Part shown: piece by piece, positions 24,748-36,460 of the stretch | Position numbering within the stretch: the stretch's first letter is position 1 | Layout of the letters: each line of letters starts with the position of its first letter | Origin: Purpureocillium takamizusanense | Taxonomy: Eukaryota; Ascomycota; Sordariomycetes; Hypocreales; Ophiocordycipitaceae | Assembly (NCBI RefSeq): GCF_022605165.1 | Contig: NC_063071.1 | Coordinates: 1,860,001 to 1,924,000 of the forward strand | Reading direction: 5' to 3' | DNA: 64,000 nucleotides | Notes under the pieces: generated by a model | Told to the model about the DNA's origin: nothing | Database searches by the model: none | Seen by the model: only the letters and a program-made list of their open reading frames with translations | Position numbers and translations under genes: made by a program

Positions 24748-26738
24748 ATGTTGGCCGACGGTACCCCGCCAGGCCAGTCCAACGGCGATGCCGCGGCTCG
24801 GTCCAACGGTTCCGTTGCCGCCTCGGGCCAGCCGGGCGTCATGAACGGCACTCGGAAGGCAGCCCGTGCCACGAACGGCTCGTCGTCCAGCAGAGCCGAC
24901 AAATCTGCGGTAGAACGCTCCTCGACCTACTTTGGCCACAATCGCGAAGAGGTCACAAGGATATTGATACAGGCATTGTCAGACATGGGCTATCAAGCCG
25001 CAGCGGAGAGCGTCAGCCAAGACAGCGGCTACGACTTGGAGAGCAGCACGGTAGCGGCCTTTCGCTCAGCCGTGCTCGGCGGATCCTGGCCTGAAGCAGA
25101 GAAGCTCCTGACTGGCGCGACCGTTGCAGACTCCTGCGCCGGTCAAGGCAACGGGCTAGTCCTTTCCCCGGGATCGGATCGGAACCTCATGAAATGCTGG
25201 CTACGGCAGCAAAAATTTCTGGAGCTTCTCGAGCAGCGTGACACGGGCCGCGCCCTCACGGTTCTGCGTGGGGAGCTGACGCCTCTATATCAGGACACTG
25301 GCAAGCTTCATTTTCTTTCGAGCTTGTTGATGTGCCGCTCAACCGAGGATCTCAAGGCCAAGGCCAACTGGGACGGAGCTCAAGGGCAATCCCGGAGGCA
25401 GTTGCTCTCGGAGCTTTCCCGTAGGCGCCCCTCGTTTCCTATTTTCATCGCATGCTATTGTGATATACTGACCGTGTCTGCCACTAGGGTGTATTTCCCC
25501 GTCAGTCATGCTGCCCGAGAACCGCTTGGCCGTTCTCTTGGAGCAGGTGAAGCAGAAGCAGATTGACACTTGTCTGTACCACACAGCAGCGTCATCGCCA
25601 TCTCTCTATTCCGATCACTTCTGCGATAGACGCAATTTCCCCAGCGAAGTAGCCCTGGAGTTAGCCGACCTCGGCGAGATTTGGCAAGTACAATTTTCGC
25701 ACGACGGTTCGAAATTGGCTACCGGGGGGATGCGGGAAGGAGTCACCATCTGGGACACCAAGACTTTCACCCAGTTGCATTCTCTGTTGGGCCACGAAAA
25801 GGGTGTAGGTAACATATCGTGGAGCCCTGATGATGCTTTCATCGTGACTTGCTCGCAAGACAAATATGCAAGACTATGGGATGCCAAGGTCAGTGCCGCC
25901 GCCACGTCGCAAGGCAGTCTCAAACGAGACCGTAACTGATTTTGTGTCGCTCAGGATGGTTCTCTTCTCAAGAAGATTAGGAAGTTCGACGAGCCAGTCA
26001 GCGGCTGCGTGTGGGCAGCGGACAGCGCCTCGTTCGTTCTGGCCACCCTCGACAAGAGCCACAGCATCTGCAGCTTCAACGTTCACGACGAACAGATGTC
26101 TGACTGGGACAAGAAACATCGCGTCCAGGACATCTGCGGATCCCCTGACGGTCGCTGGCTAGTGGCCGTGGATGATAAAGACAGTATCCACGTTTACAAC
26201 GCCGTGACGCGCGAGCTCGAGTACGACCTGGACCTTGGGGCGAGGCCGACGTCGGTGAGTGTCAGCCAGGACTCTCGGCATTTACTCGTCAACAGGCAAG
26301 ACTGCGAAGCACAGCTCATCGACCTGGTGTCGAGGAACTCTGTTCAGAAGTTCCTGGGCCACACAGGAGGCCACTTTCTCATTAGGAGTGCATTCGGAGG
26401 CGCCAACGAGAGCTTCGTCGTCAGCGGCAGCGAAGACGGAAACATTCTGATTTGGCACAAGACCACGGGTGCAGCCGTCGAGAGGCTGCCCGGGCACCTG
26501 CCGCGCTGCAACGCGGTGGCATGGAACCCGGCAGACCCGTGCATGCTCGCATCGTGCGGAGATGACGGCACCGTCAAGATGTGAGTGCTCACGGGTTCCC
26601 TGAGGCCGCACTGCGTGAACGTCGTACTGACTGGAGGGGGGCGCCTACAGCTGGACCAGCAAGACTAGAGCTTTCGAGCTCCGATCACGGCATCCGAAGT
26701 CGTCTAACGGGTGGCGAGGCTCGGTGGACGATATCTAG
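24748..26738 (+). CDS. GID7: WD40 protein of the Gid7 / WDR26 family (CTLH ubiquitin-ligase subunit)
   Basis: Exons 24748-25420, 25488-25888, 25955-26580 and 26651-26738 give at least 595 residues; the true start is probably further upstream. Order from this ATG: a LisH motif (about 65-97, REEVTRILIQALSDMGY), a CTLH/CRA helical region (about 98-225, with SWPEAEKLL and LELLEQRDTGRAL), then a WD40 propeller from about 285 to the end (GHEKGVGNISWSPDD, KYARLWDAK, GHTGGHF, SEDGNILIWHK, CGDDGTVKIWTS). This order is diagnostic of Gid7/WDR26, a scaffold and substrate-recruiting subunit of the GID/CTLH E3 ligase, which in yeast removes gluconeogenic enzymes when glucose returns. The splice joins restore the family peptide SPSVMLPENRLAVLLEQVKQ. 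The last exon adds a short basic tail ending GSVDDI. Confidence 0.93.
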
Positions 26739-26852
26739 GTGATCAGGACTGTGAATTTCTATCCTGCCAGTCACCGTAGAGCACGGCTTCACAGCATCTA
26801 GGCCGGGGGTTCCATTGCACCGGCACCGTGGGACGAGGGAGATGAGCCGGTC

Positions 26853-26878
26853 ACAGACAGACAGACAGACAGACAGAC
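26853..26878. repeat. (ACAG)n tetranucleotide run
   Basis: About six tandem ACAG units just downstream of the Gid7-type gene. Confidence 0.85.
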
Positions 26879-27716
26879 GGCGCAGCGCACTGCCCTTGCC
26901 CACGGGGGGTAAACGGCTACGTATTCGGTTCCGCCAAGCTTTGCCGCCCCGGCTGGGGACCTGTACGTGTCCCGCGTGCAGTTTACAAAGCATTCTCGAT
27001 TTAGGGGTTATCCAGCTCTGGTCCCTTTCTGGCGTTACAGCGTTGGTATGGTCTAGGTCACGTCATTGGGTGTCGACGGGGGGGAAGACGGGCACATGGG
27101 GTCAAGAGGGTCGTCATCATTGTATTGCGCTTCCTGTAAGTAGAGCTTGGCCAGCGCTCTTGCCTGGCCCGGGCAACAAGACCCATTCGCGAAAAGACGC
27201 CAGAGAGCGCTTGTTTGACTGGGCAACCAACTGGTCCCCGCGTGGGTGGTACGGGCCATGTACGCGCTACGTGCAATTGAGGTCGCGTGAGGTCCAGCCC
27301 AATGGGTTTGTAGTGCGTATGCGAAGCCCAGGCAGGGGGCAAGGGCAAGGTTGCGGAGAGCCCCTGTTCTCTCCAGAAGGCGGGGGGACGCGCCACCATC
27401 TATGGCTTCAGAGAAATCGTGGGGGAGGTGGGAGGGCAGGAGGGCAGGCTACGTAATAAGCGGTGGGACGGAGATCGCAAAGGTATCCGATCCGGTGAAA
27501 GCGCACACGCCATCTTTGATTCTTTTTGTTCCAGCGCGCGCGTTGTTGGTGGTGGTGGTCGTCCCCCGCCTCTACTACTAAAATCAAACCGGGTCGGTGG
27601 CACGCCCGCCGGCCCTGGCGGCGTTCAGCCTCGCCGCCAGGGCCCGTTCACCGAGGGCTCGAAGGGGCAAGTTTCTACTTTCGTGAGGGGTGGGGAGGGG
27701 GTGTCTTCTTCCTTTC

Positions 27717-27736
27717 CTTGCTTGCTTGCTTGCTTG
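27717..27736. repeat. (CTTG)n tetranucleotide run
   Basis: Five tandem CTTG units in non-coding sequence. Confidence 0.85.
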
Positions 27737-30700
27737 TCAAGGTAGTTAGTCTCTCTCGCGACAAGGGCATGGAAGAAAGGAGGGGGGAGAGGCTGAAGGG
27801 AAAGAAGGGATGGTGGTACCGGGGGGATGGAAGCATAGTGCGAAGTGCGTATGTATGTATGTGCATGCGTGCGTACGACGGGCATGGGTTGGGTGATCCG
27901 GCATGCACAGACGACACTGCAGCTCCAAAGGGGGTTGGGCCAAAAGAAGATGGCGAGGTTTCGTCGCTGGCGTGCGCAGGGCAAGATATCTCGGTGCAGG
28001 CGATGCCAGAGATGAGCACCTTGTGTGTATGCTGCACTACGAGTTACTAAAACCTACTCGTCGGCGCACAGGCACGCGCGCTTCCCCAGATCGACGATGG
28101 GGCTGGGCATCCACCAGCGGGAGTTGCAAAGTCAAAATGGCGGGCGAGATTGCTGTTTGACGTTTGGGTCGCGTTTATACTACTAACTGCTAGTCGGTAT
28201 GTCATCTGGGCGGCGCCGCAGGCTCGGATCTGACACGGGCACGAGCTTAGCTAGTTCCTACAGTAGTGGTAGTAGAAGTAGTAGATTGGTAGTGGTGGCC
28301 AAACGTTGGCCGTGTCTCATGGACTACGCACATACGTAGTAACGTTAGTACATAGTAGCAGACACACGAGATGTCTCGGGGACACAAGATGCTCAGCGGT
28401 CCGGGGCCCGGGGGACGGGGTCCGCATGCTCGTCGTCACAGTCGGCCCTGCTCATGACGCCGCACTGCTGAGGAGGGAACTTGTTGTTGAATGCCCTTTC
28501 GTCGCCGGCCGGCAAGACTATTGTGACATCGGGGCCAACAGGCGGCGGCGGGCTCACGGAGCCTGAATGATGGAAAGGCAGCTGGGGACGAGGCGCCGCC
28601 GCCGCCGCCTGTACCTTGCATGCACCACGGGCGGCGTCAGCGCCCCATGTTGAGACGATGCGACGTTCCCGCATTGGGCAAACTCGAGAGCGCCGCCTGG
28701 CGTCCAATGAAATTTTGCTCTGCCAAGTTGCGACGAATGGATGGCCGTATGTATGTACCAAGTTCGTAGAGCTCGGCGCTTTTCTCAACGCCGGCAGGCG
28801 GGCTGGCTGGCGGCCGGTCCAAGACGGACGGACCAAAAAGAACCATGCATGCCGCCGCGTCTGAGTCGTTGCAGGTGCCAAGCCATGATGCGCCGCATGG
28901 AAGAGGGAGAAGGAGAAGCCCCGTGTGCCAGTGAGCATGGCATGGTCATCGTCTGACGGGTGCAGGGACAGGGTCGAGACGGTGGCTCCGTCGGGCACTT
29001 CGTATCTCGGTCCGGCGCATCTATCATCTGCATGCACGTCGGCATTGGCGCGCGGCGACGGTGCCATGTGCGCGGAGGGGTTGCCTTGGATCCTTTGTCG
29101 CCTCGATGGTGCGTGAGCAGAGCCGACAACATCTTCCACATGCAGACGAGGCAACGTCTATCTCATCCATCGAGCTCATCTGGCGAGACGACGTGTCGTG
29201 GCTTGGCCGCTCGCAAGAGCTCATGGTTGCAGCGCAACGTATCGTTTCATCCATCCATCCACGTCTTGCGGCCAGGCTTCCCTTCCGTGGCTCTCGTCCT
29301 GTCTCGATGCCCCCCCGACAGCATCACCAATGCCACCGTCCCTCGACTGACGAGGACGCAACATGGAGAGCAATAACAAGTGCCCGCCTTTCCTCCAGCC
29401 ACCGACGGCGCCCCCATGGCTGCCCTCCCCAATGCCAACGCAACACGACCATGGCGCCCAACGACAGGCCAATCTTTGGCAAACCCAGCCGCTTGCCATC
29501 CATATTCGGATCCGACACCATCCCCTTTTTTCCAGCATGACCACACCCCCGGGACCGGCAGCTGGTTGATTCAAGGGCGAGGCTTTCTGCCACCGCAACC
29601 CGACGCAGGCCGTTCCTGGTGCCGTCACATCTCACCGTCACCATGAGATGCAAGCCTCCTCCTCGGCCAAACCACGAGGAGGGCATGCAAGCCTCATTCT
29701 CGCGCGCCACACGCAGGCCGGCCACGAACGGCGGCGGCGGTCCATCAACGACAAGGGCCACCTCGGTTCGGGTTCGGGCACCGCCTGCTTGGGGATAGCG
29801 GCGGGCTTTGTTTCAGACGGCACTTTGAACTCGTCCCCTTTTTGCGTTCCTTCACCGATCATCATGGTCGTCGTCGTCGACTTGTCCCAATGATGCAGCT
29901 TTTCTCCGTTAGTTTGCTCGACCATTGGGCGAGCTAGTACGTAGAGCCATTTTATCAATGTAGATAATGCCACACCCGCAAGGCGTGGTGGCATCAACGA
30001 CTCATGGCCCAAGGCGTCAGAGACCGCCGACAGGTCTTCAGGCTGAAAGGCAACAACATGGCGGCCGGCGCAGGGTCTTGCGGTGGTGGCGAAACAGCCT
30101 GCTGCAGCTGCAAGAATGTCTGGCGATTGGTGCCAGTCGGCCAAGGGAAAACAAACGTCTTGCAGTTCTCCGGGCACGTTACCGTGTGATGACTGGCAGC
30201 GCAGGGCCAACCAGCCGAGCCTTCGCTGTGGCCCGAGCGGGGTGCTGATCCAAGTTGGTGGTGTTCGGCATGCAAACTTGCTTCTTTCTTTCATGCCCAT
30301 CATAGGGCACGGCCCGGCCGTCAACCGTCTCCCGTCCAGTCGTCTGACTCGGAGGTGTTTGCCGGGCTCCGACGAAAGCGTGCAGATGTCATGGTTTTTG
30401 AATTTGATCGACGATGACCGTGGTAGAGACGTGGTGCGGATCCAGCTGATGATCGTGTGCCGAGAGAGTGTATTCGTCGAGGCGAAACCACAGAATGGTG
30501 GTACGCAACCAGGCGTCCTTGATCTGTATCGAGAGAGGGTGTTTGCGGGAGAGAGAACACGGAAGAGCGAGAGAGCGAAAGATGTAGAAACCCACGAGTA
30601 AGGAGCCAGCCCAGCTGAGCACGAGTCACCTTAATATTGTACGCCGAGAGGATATTCGTGGAGGGGGGGGGAGCGCAGGAGAGCGGAGAGCGAGAAACGT

Positions 30701-32469
30701 GCGAGTTCAAGAACAGGCAGTCACGATCTAGAGAATTGTTCGTCCCAATTTCCAAATTTGTAGCTACCAAGGCAAACCATATCTTGCTCGCCTCTATACT
30801 GTACCTCAAAGCTTAAAACCAAGTAAGGTATCTTTATGACTCCCCGAAATTTCAGCAATCCTATTCGCACGGGCGAGGCACGTCGAAGGGCCATTGTTCA
30901 GAACATATACTTGCTCAGTTCCTTAGGAGTAGACGGTAGGGACATGCATAGGAAGAACGAGGGCGATGCATCCGGCAAGCAGTGAGGCAGGGACAAAAGA
31001 ACCCTGCAGAGAAAATGAATCTCGCTGTCCAGGTTCCTTTACCTTTGTGGTATGAGGTACTAAACTGTAAGTAGCGACCTCTAGTACCTGACCTGGTATC
31101 TACTACCTGTACTACTACTAAGGTACCTAGGTACTCTATAGGTCACCTAGTACTCCCCTGCCAACGAAATGGAGAGGGAAAGGAAGCAACAGCACTTGGT
31201 TTGCCTTAAATTGATGTGACGTACGACAGCCATGGCAGGTGCAGCCACAGATCCCGCCCTCGGAAGGGACAGGACGGACCATGGCGGGAAGGAGTGATTA
31301 GAGGGGCTTAGCCAACGCAGCCGCCTATGCGAAATGACCCACGAAAATGGCTTGAGGTCCGATGCAGCTTTCAACATGGCTGTAGATACTTAGTAGGAAC
31401 TTTGTACCCTACAAAGGGACAAGGTACCTGCCAGCAGCGGCGATTCTCTTTGGCATGACAACTGCGCAATGGGAGAGTGGTACTGACTACCTAGGTAGTA
31501 CCTCACGATGTAGGTGAGGTAAGAAGCAGGTATAAGTGTACCGTAACGAGTAGATGCCCACGCTGTGCCTGACTGCACAAGCAACCACGATAAAACACAC
31601 CACAGGAATATCGGGTCTGATAGGTAGTTAGTTACCTATCAAGCCAATTGCTCTACCAAGTCCCTCCTCTGTGGCTAGCACTTTTCTTCGAATTGGCACC
31701 ACGGCACCTGATGACCCAAGGCATCGGGCTCTCACGCATCAGGTGCCTACCTTAGTAGTACTAGGTACCTACTTAGCCGGGTGGCAATGCCTTGGCACGC
31801 TCCAGTTCGTGGTCGCAGCAGGTCGCCGGATGCAGTGTAGGGCGCCGCGCCGCCGGATGGAGCGAGATGCAAGGCAGAAGGCAACCTTTTAGTAGTACTT
31901 TGCGCCTCCTCTCTCATCGAAACCTCTAGTACTAAAGTTAGTAGTAGATTGTAGCTACCTAAGTGTAGCACAATGCCGTCCTCCATCCAGACGGGTGGTC
32001 AACATTGCATCTTCATTCTCGCGCTCGTACCATGCCGTTGCCTTGCCTTCGCTGCGAGCATGTCTGCGGCCCCCAGTCATGTCGTCGTCCGTCGGCTGTT
32101 TTGTAATCTTGCAGCGATCCGTCAATTTTGGAAGCCCCCCTCGGTTGTGTGGTGGTCCATGTTTGATGTTCATTTCGCCTGCGGCCAAGCCAGCCTGGGT
32201 CGCCTGGTCGGCCGGGGGGGGCCTGGGCTGGCCTCCAATGGATCCATCCGTGCTGCTGTGCTGCTGGAGCGCACGCACAATCACAGCAGCACGGGGCGGG
32301 GCCGCAAACATCCAGGGATTTAGTGGTCTAGTAAGGTGCACTAATGGAAGACCTGAGGTACTATACCTTACCTTTAACTCCTAGTGAATGCGGCAAATGC
32401 CCCAGGGCAGATGCACAGCACAGGGCAAAGTGCTAGAAGGGGCACCACCACGCCACCACGCCGGCGCCC

Positions 32470-32514
32470 CTCCTCCTCCTCCTCCACCACCACCACCACC
32501 ACCACCACCACCAC
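32470..32514. repeat. (CCT)n(CCA)n compound microsatellite
   Basis: Five CCT units followed by about nine to ten CCA units. An open frame across it encodes a proline run and is best explained by the repeat. Confidence 0.9.
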
Positions 32515-33284
32515 TACCACTGAAGGCCAGGCCTCTCTCTCTCTCGTCAGGGCACTTGGGCCCCTCCACATCCGCCTCCACCCAGCCAGACCACCAATAT
32601 GATCCAATTGATCCATCTGTGCATCCTCGCCATGGCACGCACGCCCACGCCTCCATCCGCCCCCGTCTTCCTCATCCATGCCATGCCCATGCCCACCACC
32701 TACCCACCCATGCCATGCCACCCATCCACCCACCGTCTCCTCTCCGTCTCAAGCCCCCCCCGGTTCTGATCGAACGCCTCCCGAGGGGGGCCTACTAATG
32801 GATCGTCGCTGAGTTAGTTCAGCATTATGCCGGGCCCAACTATGGCACCCGTGCCCTCCATGCTGCCCGCCGCTGTTCGCTCGGCTCCCTCTTCGTTATT
32901 ACCTTGCTGACATCTCCCGTTTCTCGCTTGTCGGTCCCGCGACTCCTACACCTGACGCCTCAATCCTCGCTTCTGTCTGGTGCGCGCGCCGCTGTCTGCC
33001 TGTCCGTCGCTTCCCTCGTCGTCCTGGGCCCTCCCGCGTCGCATCGCAGCAGCACTGACTTGACTGCCTTTGCCTGGTAGGCAGCTGGAGGAGGTGCCAG
33101 GTCGGCGACCGCGCTTTGCGACGCTTGAGACACGCCGCATCCAGCACAACGCCTACACAACCCCAAGTCCACTCATAATGCGCCTATAACACAACGCTAC
33201 TTTCTCCTTCTCTCTCTTTGGTCGCTCTGTTTTCCTTTGCGTGTTTGGCCTGTGCCCCAGATCCCGCTCTCGAGCGCCTTGGCC

Positions 33285-35312
33285 ATGGACCGCCTCGACG
33301 GCATCCTCCTGGTCCCCCCAGACCGGAGCCAGATCCTTGGCCGGGCGTCATGGAAGGTCGGTCCCCCCCCCCGCTGCTACCATCGCTGCAGACCTCCCCC
33401 TTCGTTGTCTGCGGCCCTTTCTGACATGAACTATCTGCAGTCTCGCTACGTCGTTGTCGGCAAACGGAACCCTAACGCCAGGGACCGCCAAGGCAGTTCA
33501 ACCTACGTTCAAGGCGTTACCACAGGGAGGATTCCGACGTCGATGCCCAAGCCCCTCCCCAAAATCCCGTCATCGGACGAATACTGTATACTCGTCTACA
33601 AATCCAAGGTAATAATCCATTTCAGTCCCCTGCCGCCACGAAATCGGGCACGCTGGTCTAACGTGACGACCCAGGACGACTCTGAGCCAATCCAACAATG
33701 GCCGGCCAGCTGCGTCACCGACTGCCAAGTCCAGCACGTTACCAACCGAAAACAGAGCCCCGCTCAGCCGACTCTCGTCATCACCATCTCTGACAAGGAG
33801 CGCCGACGCAGATCAAGCCGGGCAGCTGGCTTCATAGCGAACAACAAAGAGGCAGGCACCACGACGCTCTGGTTCCGTGTCCCCTCGGAAGATCGCCGCC
33901 CAGGCCTCCACGATTGGGCGCGCTTCATACAGGCCAAAAAGGATGCTCCAGCCACTGAAAGCCCATCGTCGCCCATCTTCACCAGCCCCTTCTCAACCAG
34001 GTCGCACGACAACTCGGACCATGCCTTTCGCTCGGGGAGCGAAAATCGCGGGCTTCAGCACAAGAGCTCGACGGCAACATACTCCACCGGCCCGCGGGAC
34101 TGTCCTCCCACTTTCAGTTCCGAGTCGCCGAGCTTGCGATCGAAGCGCAGCGATATATCCTCCCCGTCTAGCAATGCCTACGGGCCGCAGAAGATCCCGT
34201 ATGCCATCCCTGGGCAGCATTACACCACCGTTCTCCCTACAGACATTGGCCCGTCCACCCCGCATGGTGACTACCGCGGCGAACTGATCGAGGGCTGGAC
34301 GTCAGCCCAAGGAAGGACCTCGACCATGAGCTCCCCAACACGGACTCGAGATAGCATTAGTTCTCAAGTTCATCACCCCCAGCTCTATGATGCTTCACTG
34401 CCACCTGCCCCGGGCGAGACCATCCTCGATCGGGCATTTCAGTTGGGACACATACCAGGCGCCGAGACGTATATTCCAGGGCAGGAAAAGCTCAGCTCCA
34501 TCGCCAGATTCGACGCGCTCATGCGCGAGAAAGAGCAGCGCCGAAAGCAGGAGGAGGCTGCTGCCAACGCAGAGCAGGCAGCGATGCGCAGCACATTCGA
34601 AGAAGACGACAGCGATGCCGAGGTGGATCCCCACGACTCGTCCGACTCGGACTCTGAGAACGAGGGGCCGTCCCAGGACATGGATCATTTCATTCAGGCA
34701 CCTCTAATGTCACCTGGCGCGCAACGCGCACTAGCGTACATCGCCGGTCGGCATGACCCCGTTCGCAACTCGACTTCGCACCGCCCGAGCATGTCGCGGG
34801 CCCACGTCAGCTTCCACGCTGACTCCGTGCGGTCATCCACGGCGACCCCAGTACCGCCCTCCCGCCCGCACACTGCGCATGCTAAGTCGCGACCGAATAA
34901 CGGGCGCACCCAGAGCACACCCCAACTCGCCGCCCCTTCCACAGCGACACTTGACGCTCCCCCGACCGTGAGCAAAAGCAAGCCCTCGGCAACCCCCGAT
35001 CCGCACCAGCCCCCCAGCGGAGACGGTCGTCTTTCCAGCTCCAGCGCGAAAAGGTTGAGTTTCACCGAGTTCACAAAACGGCTCTCCAGCACCAGCAGCT
35101 TACTGCTCGTCCAGACGAATGCCAGCGTAGGAAGCAGCCGCGGCAGCAGCGAGATCGAGCCTCAGCCGCCCTCGGCGGGCCGCACGAGCTTGACGATTCG
35201 TGGCGGCGCGTCCCTCTCCAAGCCACTACCGCCGAGGCCGGACGGCCAGGATAGGCGATGTGGGTGGCGAGGCAGCGTCGGTGTTGTGGCACCAGAGGGT
35301 GGGTTTTTATGA
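33285..35312 (+). CDS. PH-domain-like protein with disordered tail
   Basis: Exons 33285-33356, 33441-33608 and 33675-35312 give about 625 residues. Residues 1-170 look like a pleckstrin-homology-type fold: LGRASWK/SRYVVVG (first strands, joined by splicing), YCILVYKSKDDSEPIQQW, LVITISDKERRRRSSRAAG, and TTLWFRVPSE..GLHDWARFIQ, which resembles the closing Trp-containing helix. The rest is Ser/Pro/Thr-rich and probably disordered, with an acidic Asp/Ser/Glu patch (about 440-465) and a polar coiled segment (MREKEQRRKQEEAAANAEQ). The C-terminus has a proline motif, KPLPPRPDG. PH domains usually bind phosphoinositides or partner proteins; no enzymatic domain is seen. The first intron has a weak GTCGGT donor and is in frame and stop-free. 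A further small 3' intron near 35255 cannot be excluded. The function is unknown. Confidence 0.8.
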   Translation: MDRLDGILLVPPDRSQILGRASWKVGPPPRCYHRCRPPPSLSAALSDMNYLQSRYVVVGKRNPNARDRQGSSTYVQGVTTGRIPTSMPKPLPKIPSSDEYCILVYKSKVIIHFSPLPPRNRARWSNVTTQDDSEPIQQWPASCVTDCQVQHVTNRKQSPAQPTLVITISDKERRRRSSRAAGFIANNKEAGTTTLWFRVPSEDRRPGLHDWARFIQAKKDAPATESPSSPIFTSPFSTRSHDNSDHAFRSGSENRGLQHKSSTATYSTGPRDCPPTFSSESPSLRSKRSDISSPSSNAYGPQKIPYAIPGQHYTTVLPTDIGPSTPHGDYRGELIEGWTSAQGRTSTMSSPTRTRDSISSQVHHPQLYDASLPPAPGETILDRAFQLGHIPGAETYIPGQEKLSSIARFDALMREKEQRRKQEEAAANAEQAAMRSTFEEDDSDAEVDPHDSSDSDSENEGPSQDMDHFIQAPLMSPGAQRALAYIAGRHDPVRNSTSHRPSMSRAHVSFHADSVRSSTATPVPPSRPHTAHAKSRPNNGRTQSTPQLAAPSTATLDAPPTVSKSKPSATPDPHQPPSGDGRLSSSSAKRLSFTEFTKRLSSTSSLLLVQTNASVGSSRGSSEIEPQPPSAGRTSLTIRGGASLSKPLPPRPDGQDRRCGWRGSVGVVAPEGGFL

Positions 35313-36460
35313 GGTCTTGTGCGCAGCACGGAGGAAGGCTCGTTTTTTGGAGGACAGCAGTGGGGGGAAGACTTGGCCATGCCGATGCATTCTATGATAC
35401 CACACGATTGACGAGGCGCGATATACAACGCTAAACAACTTGACGACATTTTTTTCGTATTACATCCGCATCGTTCAGACACCCGCAGCCACTCACGCAG
35501 GCGGCCCGGGCTCATTTATGACGATTCAAAGCAGCAGGCGGGGACAAGCGACGGGGCGCCCAACGTACGGACGACGGGCACGCAGAGCTGTGGTCGACTC
35601 AGCCTTTTTATTTAATATCTTTAACGATACCTGGTCCTTCATTTGACGCGCTTGGCGAAGCCTTCTTTTCTTGTACATGTATAAGCTACCCATCTAGACG
35701 CATGCAGCTCAACCTTCTAGAGCCCCGAATACAGACGGTCCGGTCTGCCGGAGACTCCTTGTTATTACTACTAGACTTGGGGAGGGGCGCAGAGGAGCGG
35801 GCCAACTGACTGACTGTCGCGCGTGTGGACGTGTCGGGCGTCTCCTTGAGAGATGGAGTGTGTGTTGGGCAATTAGTCGACGTCCCCATACATGTTATGA
35901 CGGATGGTTGGGTGAACGGACAGAGGGAGGGACGACGCTCACGCCTTCGATCAGTACGCATGACGCTCGAGGGGCGTCTATCTGCCTGCCGGGCGCGACT
36001 GAAACCAATATGGTATCAACTACTAGTCACTTGCTGCGGGCATTACCGTCAAGACTCCCACGGACGTCAACCGGGTGCATCGCCCGGTCCCGCGATGGCA
36101 ACGGGACAACGAGGCAGGATTTGGCTGATCGTAATTTGACATTGTGTGTGGCCGATGCGTCAACTACTATCGTTCCCGACGCGTTGTTTCCACGTTACGT
36201 GCCCCCCCGGCCAGGAAGCTGGGCTTTTGATAGACGTGCCCTGTAATTCTCTCCGGGGCCGCATACGAGTTCGTTCTCGCAAGTGGTATCTTCCATGTTC
36301 ACCGTCCCTTGTCCCTGCCTATATTCCAGGAACCCTGCCGCCGTGTGCCCCTTGCGGGGTATCCCACACTTGTCCCCCTGCACTGCATGGGATGGGATGC
36401 GCTCGCCCCGTTTTGTGTAGTAACATCTGCAGCCGCCCGATTGCAGGTCTCCCTCTTCCG
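35313..36460. other. Convergent intergenic region, PH-like gene to CSE1
   Basis: Contains the 3' ends of the PH-like gene (+) and CSE1 (-). AT-rich patches at about 35590-35640 are possible 3'-end signals. No gene is seen. Confidence 0.5.

Larger units (their letters stand above)
26739..33284. other. Gene-poor 6.5-kb region
   Basis: No protein gene is supported on either strand. Open frames of up to about 250 codons (for example minus 28393-29154 and 29638-30324) show no domain, no splice-consistent extension and no codon bias. The region contains tetranucleotide runs, dense TAC/GTA-rich tracts between about 31060 and 32375, and a CCT/CCA run at 32470-32514. A pyrimidine-rich stretch from about 32850 to 33280 is the likely promoter and leader of the PH-domain-like gene. 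Confidence 0.5.

Noticed and set aside
28393..29154. 253-codon minus-strand open frame in the gene-poor region
   Set aside because: No signal peptide, domain or splice extension; composition resembles random GC-rich sequence. Transcript data could reverse this.
32388..32798. Proline-rich 136-codon open frame
   Set aside because: Its only notable feature is a proline run created by the CCT/CCA microsatellite.
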